Shown here piece after piece: positions 32,565-42,771 of a DNA stretch of 64,000 bases; within the stretch, counting starts at the first letter, position 1; each line of letters begins with the position of its first letter. The DNA is from Ottelia alismoides (taxonomy: Eukaryota > Streptophyta > Magnoliopsida > Alismatales > Hydrocharitaceae): the NCBI GenBank assembly GCA_037367405.1, contig JAZKJV010000386.1, forward strand, positions 559,501 to 623,500. The letters are read 5' to 3'. Below the pieces are notes generated by a model. That model saw only the letters and a program-made list of their open reading frames with translations. It had not been told where the DNA came from and did not search any database. A program made the position numbers and the translations under genes.

Positions 32565-33299
32565 CTCGATGTAAGATTTGGAATTCCTTGATCCTGAAAT
32601 TTTCATCGAAGTTGTAGGAATGAAAGCGAAAATCCTTTCTTTACTGACAAGATTTTGTTTGTTAAATAACTTGAGTACACCTCTTATCACACATATCATG
32701 TTATGTTTCAAACTATCAGCTTCAATCATCGGCAAGATCAGTAAAATCAGGAAAAGTTTTCTTTGAAACGGTACTGCAGAAGCAAAATATTGAGCAAAAT
32801 TGTCATGGAGAAAAATTATTCGATCTTGCTCAAATAATAGTTGGGGCATCATTATAATGTCTCGGACTTAAGATATCTAATCCGTTATCTAGGAAAATTA
32901 CTGGTACTGAACATTCTGCCTCTTTTGACATAACGCTTGTGTCTATTTATTTCTGTACAGTTAACATTTACGGTGCCCTTTTGTGAGTTGATCATTTATT
33001 AAACTAGTAAAACTAGACTATGTACTATATACCATTATACCTCTCCAAATAGTTCAGTCTGAGTCAATAAGACAACTACGATATAAAGTGATTAAGAAAC
33101 TAACTATAGACCTTATTTTAACATTTGTTTGGGATGGGAGGAGAAAGGACTAAGGAGGGCAACTAATCGTAGGGGCACAGCTATTCATGGTGCAAGAATA
33201 TAAGGCATAAATGCAATGGTAAAAAAAACTGGAGTATAAATGTAATGTGAAAACTCGGAAGTGTTGAGGTTTATCCTGTAAAGACTGATTGGTTGAATA
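32565..33299. other. No recognisable feature
   Basis: AT-rich sequence without an ORF that shows a family motif, without inverted or tandem repeats that stand out, and without a second copy in the window. It may include the upstream part of the copia LTR that follows, whose start I cannot place. Confidence 0.4.
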
Positions 33300-33705
33300 C
33301 AAGTAGAAAGCATTACTGATGTGATTGATCTCCCTCCTGCCTTCTGATTGGCTGAGAGCTTTTGGGCTGGATTGTTGAGGTGTCTGATCCACCTCCTGCA
33401 TTCTGATTGGCTGAGAGGTGTTGGGTTGGATTGTTGAGATGCTTAATCCATATCCTGCATCTTGATTGGCTGAGAGCTGATGGTGGGGATGGCTGAGAGC
33501 TGATGATGTAGTATAAAAGGAGCGTTGTGGCACCACATATTGTATCCCAACATCATTTAAGCAATAGTAGAGAGAATCTGGTATGAGCAAGTGGAGTAGG
33601 CACATTGCCGAACCACTATAAATCCTTGTCTTGTGCGATTGTGTGTGCTTTCTCTTTCGATTGTGGTTCTAGTCATGTATTGCTTGATCAAATCCGTCCC
33701 CAACA
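33300..33705 (+). repeat. Copia element A: 5' LTR (start not determined)
   Basis: The LTR end is inferred at caaca (33705), directly before a decayed tRNA-Met-type primer site (33708-33719, ctgatatgagag; the usual site is TGGTATCAGAGC) and a copia gag. A TATA box tataaaagg lies at 33512-33520. Upstream are three tandem units of about 60 bp (33315-33475), each with a ctgattggctgaga or closely similar core, which contains an inverted CCAAT box. These look like U3 enhancer repeats. Confidence 0.6.
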
Positions 33706-33746
33706 ACTGATATGAGAGTAAGGTTCGGAGATTAACCTCTACACAG

Positions 33747-34190
33747 ATGAAGGAAGAATCGAAGGTCAAGATCGAGAAGTTCAATGGATCGAACTTTGTA
33801 TTCTGAAAGATGCAGATTGAAGATGTTTTATATCAGAAGGATCTCTATCTTCCGATCGAATGAATGTAGCCCAAAGCCATGAAAGATGAAGAGTGGAAGG
33901 TCCTAAACCGAAAGGCTCTAGGAACGGTAAGGCTCAGCCTTACTCCATCAGTGACTTCAAATATCGCAAAGGAGACGACAACGACGAATCTTTTCAAAGC
34001 TCTTGAAAAGATGTACGAGAAGCCATCTGCATCAAATAAGGTGTATTTGATGAAGAACCTTTTCAATTTAAAGATGAGTGAGAACTATGTGGTGGCTTCA
34101 CACTTGAATGATCTGAACAGTATCATCAACCAGTTGGAGTCTGTGAAGATCGTGTTTAATGATGTGGTAAAAGCTCTTCTACTTCTTTTT
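33747..34190 (+). pseudogene. gag: Copia element A: gag fragment
   Basis: The N-terminal gag of a Ty1/copia element starts at ATG 33747. Readable pieces are KVKIEKFNGSNFVF, then a TGA in place of the Trp codon usual at this position, KMQIEDVLYQKDLYLPIE, then TGA and TAG, and from 33879 KDEEWKVLNRKALGTVRLSL, FKALEKMYEKPSASNKVYL and MSENYVVASHLNDLNSIINQ. The pattern (FNGxNF, a KxYLMKNLFNLKM block, hLNDLNxII) fits the UBN2-type gag of the Tork/Tnt1 group. It stops being gag-like at about 34190, where a truncated Athila-like LTR begins. The rest of this element is missing. Confidence 0.75.
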
Positions 34191-36189
34191 GCCATTAACC
34201 ATTTCTTGTAGGAAACAAAGCGAAAGTGTCCCTTTGCAGGGGTCATCGAGCCAGGAAAAAAAGCTCCATATCCTCTACCTTGCTTGGCCACCCTGATAGA
34301 TGTGGAGCCATTTTGACTGATCTTGGAGGTGCGGATCCACTACAGCATTATTTTGGGCCATCTCTGAGCTTCTGAGAGTGGAGGACGATGAAGAATGGCT
34401 AGATCGAAACTCAACATAATGGTCTTCTTCTATTGTTCCTCCAGCCTGCTATGTTTCCATCTGATCAAACAAGATCCCTAGATTAAACATATGTTGTTGG
34501 ATATTTGGCACCCATCACCTTCAGATCTATGTTGAGATCTAATCTCAATGCTACATCGTCGAAGGGGTATGCGTCGTCGGATTCACGCCATGTGGATAAG
34601 TAGAGATCTTTATACCCATACCCCTAATTTTGTTGCTTTATAATTTAGTCCTATATTTTAATTTCAACGCTTTAGTATTTTGTGAAATTTATGCTAGACC
34701 CCTGTATTCTATTCATATAGCAACTAGGTCATGTCCACCCACCTCATATGTCATTTCACGTGAGGTGGCGAAATCGCATGTAAGCTGTCGCAACTTTTGT
34801 ATTTTCGTTTAGTCCATAAACTTTAAACATTGGCTATATATTTTGGGTATTTTGTAGAAAAGACCTTGCACTTATTTTAATTAGGGATTTTATCAGTTGT
34901 GCCCCTCCGAGATATCGCAATATCAGTTATGCCACTATCTTTTTGGTAATATCAGTTGTACCCCTGACTTCTTGCCAATATTTCACTTGTGCCCCTCAGA
35001 GGGGCATAACTGATAATAGATTATTATCAGTTATGCCCCTCTGAGGGGCACAAGTGAAATATTGGCAAGAAGTCGGGGGTACAACTGATATTACTAAAAA
35101 GATAGGGGCATAACTGATATTGCGATATCTCGGAGGGGCACTACTGATAAAAACCCTTTTAATTATAGTTATGCCCTTTCCAGTACTTGTATTTTTGTAA
35201 TTACTTATCCTTTACTAAAATTATCATATGTTCTTAGTACTTTTGCAAAAATAGGATTAGGTGCATGCTTGCTTGTAGTATCACATTGTTTTTTAGAATA
35301 GTATTTTAGGACCTTTTAATATTTTATAAAAATCAGAAATAACACATTTTGGCACTGTTTGAAGTAAAAATTACCAAAACTTGTAAAAAATATTATGGAA
35401 AATTTCCAAAATATATTTTATTTATTATTATGTTTTCCAATTCCAGACCAAAAACAACTAAAAATAGAAAAAGAAAATGCATAAAAATTAAAAAATATTT
35501 TAAATATTTTATAAAATAAAAATCCCAAAAATATTCATTTCTACTTTGTAATTTTTTTATATTATATATTATTAACAAAAATAAGTTTAGAAAATTTTAA
35601 CTTTATTTGTTATTTTTAATTTTCAAAATATTTCGACCTATTTATTTAATACCCGATTTGAGATATTTGTAACCTTAGAAATATATAAAAATTAGCAAAA
35701 TTATCTAAAAAATAAAAAAACATTAAAAAATTATTTAAACCCCCAAAACATGTTATTTCATGTATTTTGACTATTTTTAGTAGTACTTAAAATTGTATTT
35801 CCTTATATAGTAGTATAATATATTTAAAAAGAAAGAGAAAATAATATTAGAATATAGAAAATACAAATTTATTAAAATTAAAAATAAAAATTATATAAAA
35901 ATTAAAAACCCATAAAAAATAACAAAATTAATTAATTGTTGAATGACAAATTCATATGTTGATTTTGTAACTCAATCGCTATACAAATTTGTTTCTTGTG
36001 TTTGACCCCTACATATTTGTCACTATACATCTTTAGTAAGGTATAATATATTTTAGCCCAATCTGATTAGTTGCTTAATTACTGTGCGGGTTAATTATTA
36101 TTTGATCATGAGTATTTACTAGTCATATCAGCGATAGTGAGTCTGATTCTGTCAGACCATTATTAGCGGCTTCGATAACGCGTTCAACA
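34190..36189 (+). repeat. 5'-truncated Athila-like LTR (second family), plus strand
   Basis: This is colinear with about 61400-63354. Shared phrases include gcaactaggtc, tcacgtgaggtggcgaa, and the long AT-rich stretch ending before a tRNA-Asp-type primer site. The end is ttcaaca at 36189. The first about half of the LTR (equivalent to 59281-61400) is absent, and copia A gag lies in its place. The left boundary is approximate. A hairpin MITE (34884-35156) is inserted in it. Confidence 0.65.
34884..35156. mobile_element. 273-bp hairpin MITE, Mutator-type
   Basis: It is a near-perfect inverted repeat over its whole length, beginning GGGATTTTATCAGTTGTGCC and ending with the complement (ggggcactactgataaaaaccc). 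The arms meet at about 35018-35025 (gataatagattattatc). It is flanked by identical 9-bp duplications ttttaatta (34875-34883 and 35157-35165). Length, GGG/CCC ends and 9-bp duplication fit a MITE mobilised by Mutator-family transposase. No coding capacity. Confidence 0.9.
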
Positions 36190-36191
36190 AA

Positions 36192-36210
36192 TGACACTGT
36201 TGTCGGGGAG
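36192..36210 (+). promoter_or_regulatory. Decayed tRNA-Asp-type primer binding site
   Basis: Reads TGACACTGTTGTCGGGGAG, two bases after the inferred LTR end. It is a mutated relative of TGGCGCCGTTGTCGGGGA. The counterpart at 63357-63375 has the same spacing from its LTR. Confidence 0.75.
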
Positions 36211-37000
36211 AATCGGTTTGTAGAGTAGTTTAATCTTTTTATACTACTTAGCCATTTCTTCGTTTATTTCCTTTTATTTGATTATCAATTTTGAATTGTC
36301 TGACATTTCTTCTCTTTTTGACTTCTTGCGAGGGATCACGGACCAAGGAGGATCGCACAGGAGATTCTACGCAGCCTTGGGACAAGGAGCCAACTATTTT
36401 GACCAAGTCGGCAAGAGAGAGTAGGTGGCTCTAGAGAGAGACAGTAGCCCTACATAGATTTTATTTTCTATTTTTGTGAGAGAGACTCCTATTTCTGCAC
36501 CATTAATTTGTAATAATACAAGGACATTGGACTTTAGACACTCGGGACTAATTTCCAATTGTTTGTTCACTTGAGGGTTCATCGTAGTTTTCTCGTGTTT
36601 TCTTAGACTTCTGCATTTTTTCTCCCTATTTTCCCATTTATTATCTTTGTTTTCTGTGATTTGTGCTTTCCACCTTATTTTTCTTTATTTTGTGGAATGA
36701 GACCTTAGTATTTAGGCTTTGCTTGATCGTGTAAACTAAGGTTAAACATCTATCTTTGCATGCACCTATAGTCTTTGCGTTTGGACTTAGCTAAATTAAT
36801 TCTTGAACACATAGTCTTGAAACCATGTGCCGAGAGAGGTATCCACACAGCGCTTGCAGGACCCATTGTGGTGGACACCAAGGAGCCTCCAAGAGCAGAC
36901 TCTAGGTTTCATTCTGAGTGTTTAACATTTGGTTCTTCACATGTAACAATTGCCTGCTTAGGATGATTTCCATGTGCATATCATCATATTATATAGGTTT
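36211..37000 (+). other. Athila-like (second family) leader fragment
   Basis: This is colinear with 63376-64000: gagagaga(g/c)t-type block, aataatacaag, gcatg(c/t)acctatag, ttggacttag and cagcgct(t/g)gca(g/a)gacccattg. No gag domain is recognisable. The homology can be followed only as far as the window end of the other copy allows. Confidence 0.6.
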
Positions 37001-37660
37001 ACAAATTCTTATTTTGCATCCCATATGGAGAGCACTGGGAAGCACTACAAGTATTCTAATTGAGCATTCATCATTTAGGCACTAAGGTAATATTTCCATC
37101 TTAGTGTCGACTTACATTCGTTTGTCATTCTCTCCCTCTAATGTTGAGCACATATGAATTAAAGAGAATCAACAAAATTTTAGGCGCTTGTATTAAATTT
37201 ACTCAAAGTTAGTGATAACACAAAACAAATAAAAATGAGACTACTAAAAATACTTGACCTAAATAAAATTGATTAATTGGACTCATTGCATTGGGTGAAC
37301 AAAACCCACATTGTATCAAGGTACCTTTCAGATGGAGTGAGATATGACCCTTAAGGAATAGAGCCAAAACTCGATCTTTGTTTGCCTCAACAATTACCTA
37401 AGACCAACGAAGTATCGATGCTCCTATCTTATGCGATCGAGTAGGGCCTTGTCGAGCACGGTGTTCCCACCTTGTGTGAAGAATCCAACTTGGTCCGAAG
37501 TACCGAGATTAGCAATGCCCTCACAAAGGTGTTTGTCTCATCAGTTCGTGTTTGAGTAGGGCCTAGCATGCTCACAGGTGATTCCATTGCGATCTTGGTT
37601 AGAAGTATTTGGGTTTGCCATTATCGGCATCCTCTCTCTATTTCGTTGGCTATGTACCAC
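37001..37660. other. Unassigned stretch before copia B
   Basis: No domain, repeat or ORF that I can support. It may continue the Athila-like leader or contain the eroded 5' side of copia B pol. Confidence 0.35.
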
Positions 37661-40110
37661 CCAGACATGAGGTTGAGGACCTTAAAAAGCACATATCACA
37701 TGATACAAAAGAGGTGGAAGAAGCATTGATGTGTTGAAGTGTCTGTGCACAGACAACAGAGGGGAGTACACCTCTCACTTCCAGAGCTACTATGCAGAGA
37801 ACGTGATTAGGCATTAAACGATAGATCACGATACACCACAATACAATGGTGTTACCGAACGAATGAATATGACCATTGTGGAAAGAGTTTGCTGCATGCT
37901 AAAGATAATGACGTTCCCAATACCTTTTGGTCTAAGGAGGTTCGGACTGCCTGCTCCTTGATTAATCGATATCCATTTGCCCCCTTAATTTTGCAGGTTT
38001 CTGATTGCATTAGGTCTGGGAAAGATCCCTCATATGTTCACATGAGGGTGTTCGGATGCAAAGCTTATACTTTTTTTACCAAAGGAAACAAAGGAAGAAG
38101 CTTGATGACAAGGCATTGCCCTATATTTTCGTTTGTTACGGAGATCATGAGTTCATATACCGACTTTGGGATCCAAGGAAGAAGACCATCGCCAAGAATA
38201 GAGATGTGATTTTCTATGAAAACCAGACTTTGACTAAGGATGATACTGGTGATGTTGACTCGGATGGATTGCTATAGATGATGACAACGATGAGGACTCA
38301 GATCCTTCTCCAGTCACATGTACAAATGGAGAAGATGCACAACCAAAACATCATGAGCTAGATGCAGACCTACTACTGCAGGTCCAGAGGATCTTGGGCA
38401 GGGGGAGCAACCTCATCAAGAAGCAGATGTAACAGAGCCTCATGTCATGAGATTGGAGAGGGCACATCAGCCATTATCCCTCTATCCTACTTCCTAATAC
38501 ATGATGCTAATTGATCATGATGAGACATACACTTTTGAGGAGGCATAAGAGCATAAGGAAGAGATCATTGGAGGAATGCAATGAATGAAGATGTGTAGTC
38601 TTTGAAGAAAAATCATACGTATGATCTTGTTGAGCTTCCTACAAGAGAACACTAAAGAACAAATGCATCTATAAGCTGAAGACAGATGATGGTAGCAAGC
38701 AACTAAAGTATAAGGCCAGATTGCTTATGAAAGGATTCTAGCAGAAAGAGGGCATGGACTATGATGAGATCTTCTCACCAGTTGTGAAGATGGATTCTGT
38801 GAGAGTGGTGCTAGGTCTTGTTGGAAGCCTAGAACTTGTGCTAGAGCAGATGGATGTAAACATGACTTTTCTTCATGGTGACCTGATGGAAGAGATCTAC
38901 ATGGAGCAACCACAGGGATACCGAGACAAGGGAAAAGAGAATATGGTTTGCAAGTTGAGGAAGATTCTTTATGGCTTGAAGCAAGCCCTTAGATAGTGGT
39001 ACTTAAAGTTTTATGCCTTCATAATGAAGCAGAACTTGAAGAGGACTACAATGGATCCATGTGTGTTCGTTCGATATCTTCCCAATGGTAGGTTCAATAT
39101 CATGTTGATCTATGTGGATAACTTGTTCATAGCTGGTCATGATCCCGGGTTGATTGCAAAGCTCAAAAAGGAACTCTCTAGAGAATTTGAGATGGAGGAT
39201 TTGGGCAAGGCAAGCAACATACTTGGGATGTAGATCACTCGTGATAGGATGAAGCACAGGTTGTGGTCATCATAAGAGAAGTATGTTGAATACATTTTGA
39301 AGTGGTTCAACATGAAGAATACGAAGCATGTGAGCACGTCCCTTACCGTCATTTCAAGTTGAGAAAAGAGACATGTCCGTCTACTTTTGAGGAGTAGTTG
39401 AGATGACCAAGATTCCTTATCAGTCTGCAATTGGCAGCCTTACATACGACATGGTTTGCACTAGATCTGATATTGCTCATGCCGTGGGCCTTGTGAGAAG
39501 ATTCATGTTGAATCCAGGGGAGGATCATTGGGAAGTTGTGAAGTGGATTCTGAGATACTTGAGAGGGACCTCAAATGTATCTGATGTTTGGGAGGTCAGA
39601 TCCCAAACTCTTTATCGCATGGCAGGGAGATGTAGATACACATATGCTGACATGGCAGGGAGATGTAGATACACATATGCTGACATGGCAGGGAGGTCAA
39701 ATGTATCGACTTTAGGGTACATTTTCACCTTCGTAGGGGGAATGATTTTGTGGCAGTCCAAATTGCATAAATGCATCGCACTCTGAACGACTAAAGCCAA
39801 GTACATTGCAGCAACAGAAGAAGGAAAAGAAGTGTTCTGGTCACAATGATTCCTTGGTGAACTAAGATGCAAATATAGTGAGCCGATTGTCTTCTGTGAT
39901 AACCAGAGCGTCGTTGATCTGAGCAAAAACACGATGTACCATGCTCGCACAAAGCATATAGATGTGCGATATCATTGGCTTAGAGATACCATTGACAAGA
40001 ACCATCTCGTTCTAAAGAAGGTTCACACAGATGAAAATCCATCAGATATGCCGACGAAGGCTTTGACTCGTGGCAAACTGTAGCTCTGTAGAGAGCTGAG
40101 CAGTGTCACC
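37661..40110 (+). pseudogene. pol: Copia element B: pol fragment (IN-RT-RNaseH)
   Basis: Decayed Ty1/copia pol in the plus direction. The integrase core is seen at about 37735-37920 (CTDNRGEYTS, then TPQYNGVTERMN in a shifted frame) and continues with DVPNTFWSKEV and FGCKAYTFF. RT runs from 38754 ([44 protein letters not shown]) to YVDN at 39110-39121, where the canonical motif is YVDD, so the second catalytic Asp is Asn. RNase H shows CTRSDIAHAVGLVRRFM and, after stops, KHIDVRYHWLRD and NPSDMPTKALTRGKL. An in-frame 33-bp duplication interrupts the DxAG region (39618-39683). Many stops and frameshifts; inactive. The protein pattern fits the Tork/Tnt1 group. Confidence 0.85.
39618..39693 (+). 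repeat. 33-bp tandem duplication in copia B RNase H
   Basis: The unit beginning catggcagggagatgtagat occurs at 39618 and 39651 without change, with its first 10 bases again at 39684. In protein terms the YADMAGR... piece is repeated in frame, adding 11 residues. Confidence 0.9.
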
Positions 40111-40163
40111 TCTCAGTGATCATCTTCTTGAAGACACCTCAACATTATATGTTCCCAATAATG

Positions 40164-40182
40164 ATAAAAAAAGAAAAAAGGC
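40164..40182 (+). promoter_or_regulatory. Polypurine tract of copia B
   Basis: gataaaaaaagaaaaaaggc lies immediately before a TGATTATCC LTR start and about 50 bp after the end of RNase H coding. Confidence 0.65.
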
Positions 40183-40950
40183 TGATTATCCCTTTGGGGA
40201 CTCTTACTTCATGTAGGAGTAGGATTAGAGAAGAGATGCAAGAGTAGTATAAATAAGATCCCATGCATGGCATTAGGGATCATCCCAACTCAAGATTTCT
40301 TCCTCTCTGCTCTCTTAGTTCTCTCTCCCCAAGTAATGAGAGAAGTAGTCCACGCAAGGTGTGAGGATCAAGTTCGCGCAAGGCACGAGGGTTAGCTCGC
40401 AGGGACATGAAGAGAAGTGCATCCGCAAGGAGCGTCTGCACCGGAGGCACAAGGAGCAGCCACTAGAGAGGTCCGTTCTTGAGGAGGGATAGGTGGTGAT
40501 TAGGAAAGCATCGGTATCGTATTCTCTAAGTACCAGATGACCGTTATCTGAATTGATTCTTGTAACTGAGTTCTACTTTTGTTGGGCAATAAAACTGAGA
40601 AGACATTGTGCCCTCTCATTTTTCCGACCTATTGGATTTTGTTGTGGGCCGTCGTGCCCGTGGAGTTTTCCCCACTCTCACATTGTGGAGGGTTTTCCTA
40701 CGTAAAATTTCTCATCTCTCTGCGGTTGCTTGATTTGTGCAATGGTTATTTTCTTGATTTTCGTGTGGGGATTGTTCCCTTGCTAGTCACCCTTTGCAGG
40801 ACAGGTTGAATCCCTCGATTTCCAATCTGTTTTTTGTGATCTAAAGATGTAGGTTTAACTTGAAGTTTTCCACCATCATTTTTGCCACTTTTTTGGCCAA
40901 CCAATAAATAAAAAAATTCGTTGAAAGCTATACTTTAAGGAAAATGATTC
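40183..40950 (+). repeat. Copia B 3' LTR (right end approximate)
   Basis: Starts tgattatccctttgg after the polypurine tract. It has a TATA box tataaata at 40248-40255 and ends in the region with gtggagttttcc and ggagggttttcctacgta, which is usual near the U5 end of Tork-type LTRs. It is unlike the LTR at 33300-33705, so copia A and B are different elements. I could not fix the terminal CA. Confidence 0.6.
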
Positions 40951-41886
40951 TTTTTGCATTGAAAATTTAGGTTTGCAATGATGGTCTTTCTAAAATCCGT
41001 CACCGGATCCACTAAACAACATAGGTCTACAATAACTTTTTTTAATTGGTGCCTATATATATCGTCTATTGTCAAGTCTATAATGATAATATTATTCATT
41101 GCGAAATTACTTTCTATACTTGAAATTAGTAACAAATAGTTTATTTATTGTTATATCATTGTCTACGGTGCATGCATATAGAAATACTTATTCATCGTTA
41201 TTTTTTAAAATTTTAACTAATCAGTACTAATTTTTTAGTTTAAATTTTTTACAATAATTACTTAATAATTTTAAAAAAATAGCGATGGATAAATATTTGT
41301 ATATGAATCATTGGTAATGATACAACAATAAATATATCCCTAACGTGCTAAATTGCACTTGGACAAGGATCTGCTTGCCGCGATTTCTTGAGGACATTTG
41401 GCTAGCTAAGAATGGGATACTTTTCAAGGGTGTAAATTTCCATGTTGAGAATGTGATTGAACATGACAGGATTCTTGTTATCTCTGTAATTCTGGAAAAT
41501 AATATTTGTCCTTTAAAAATAATATTTGTTATTCTACGTTTAACTACAAAAGATACGAAAACAAATATTAAATTCATCGAGACTCCCTCCATAGTTGGAT
41601 GTTTGGATATTGTTATTGCTAGTATATTGTGATTTTTCCGTATGTAAGCAATTACGTCACAACAAAAAAATAGATAAAGATCCAAATCTTCTCGATCATA
41701 GAGTATTGTTATCAATTAATTATTCAAACCATATTAAAATGTAACCAATAATGGGAATATCTCTTAGTCAACATATTCCGAGAACAAGGGTTGCTTCTAA
41801 CTTATTGATGCCGATCAAGAGTTGACATTTTTTCCCCATGGATCCTTCGAATGTGAACAACTTTGATCAATAACCATATTCATATC

Positions 41887-41887
<1 letters not shown>
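40951..41887. other. Mostly unassigned stretch, possible LINE remnant
   Basis: At 41345-41632 a 95-codon plus-strand ORF contains FLEDIWLAKNGILFKGVNF and VENVIEHDRI. This resembles the short Trp-Leu-Ala-Arg/Lys-Asn block found near the RNase H-like end of plant LINE polyproteins. The similarity is short, and I give it low weight. The rest is AT-rich with no other support. Confidence 0.3.

Positions 41888-41930
<43 letters not shown>
41888..41930. repeat. (TA)n microsatellite
   Basis: TA repeat directly left of MITE 1. Confidence 0.95.
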
Positions 41931-41932
<2 letters not shown>

Positions 41933-42260
41933 AAAAAATGGGGTTGCCCCCGCCCCATTTTTCGGCGTTTTTTTTATTTTTTATTTTTGAAAAATAAAAC
42001 CATGTATATTCATCCATATATCCCTCCTACATGCCATTCGAATTTCGTCAGAAACAGAGACTCCTACGGCCTCCTTCTCGATGGTATCGATTTAAAAAAA
42101 TCCTGTTACCGTTAAAAAATTACTGTCCGGATGGAGGCCGTGGGAGTCTCTGTTTCTGACGAAATTCGAATGGTATATAGGAGGGATATAGGGATGAATG
42201 TACATGGTGTTATTTTTCAAAAAAAATAAAAATTTTTGCCCAAATAAGGCGGGGGCAGCC
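41931..42260. mobile_element. Foldback (Micron-like) MITE 1
   Basis: Inverted arms run from the outer ends ggggttgcccccgcc / ggcgggggcagcc, through cgaatttcgtcagaaacag and its complement, to a centre near cctgttaccgttaaaaaatt. It is flanked on both sides by (TA)n. Rice Micron MITEs are known for insertion in TA microsatellites, hence the label. The relationship is by structure, not by checked homology. Confidence 0.85.
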
Positions 42261-42270
42261 ACATATGACC

Positions 42271-42272
<2 letters not shown>

Positions 42273-42324
<52 letters not shown>
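42273..42324. repeat. (TA)n microsatellite
   Basis: TA repeat separating MITE 1 from MITE 2. Confidence 0.95.
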
Positions 42325-42327
<3 letters not shown>

Positions 42328-42711
42328 GTAAATGGGGCTGCCCCCAGGGAGTAGCCAACTTGGCTACTCCCACCCCTATTTTTCCCTCATTTTTTTATTT
42401 TTTTGGAAAATAAAAATTTGTATATTCATCATTATATCCCTCTCACATTCTATTAAAATTTCATCAGAAACAGAGACTCCTACGACCTCCATCCAAACAT
42501 AATCGATTTAAAAAATCCTGCGACCGTTAAAAAATTGACGTCTGGATGGAGGGTTTAGGAGTCTCTGTTTCTGACGAAATTTTAATAGAATGTGAGAGGG
42601 ATATAATGATGAATATACAAATTTTTATTTTCCAAAAAAATAAAAAAATGAGGGAAAAATAGGGGTGGGAGTAGCCAAGTTGGCTACTCTCTGGGGGCAG
42701 CCCCATTTTAC

Positions 42712-42713
<2 letters not shown>
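42325..42713. mobile_element. Foldback (Micron-like) MITE 2
   Basis: Near-perfect inverted repeat of two arms of about 190 bp. Outer ends are aaatggggctgcccccaggg and its complement; each arm also holds a small nested palindrome gtagccaacttggctac. The centre is near cctgcgaccgttaaaaaatt. This is the most intact of the three copies and has (TA)n on both sides. Confidence 0.88.

Positions 42714-42768
<55 letters not shown>
42714..42768. repeat. (TA)n microsatellite
   Basis: TA repeat followed by tgacccgcatta, the same junction as at 28926. Confidence 0.95.

Positions 42769-42771
<3 letters not shown>

Noticed and set aside
33300..40950. Copia A and copia B as one element with an insertion
   Set aside because: The LTR before gag and the LTR after pol are unrelated in sequence, and the stretch between contains only a truncated Athila-like fragment.
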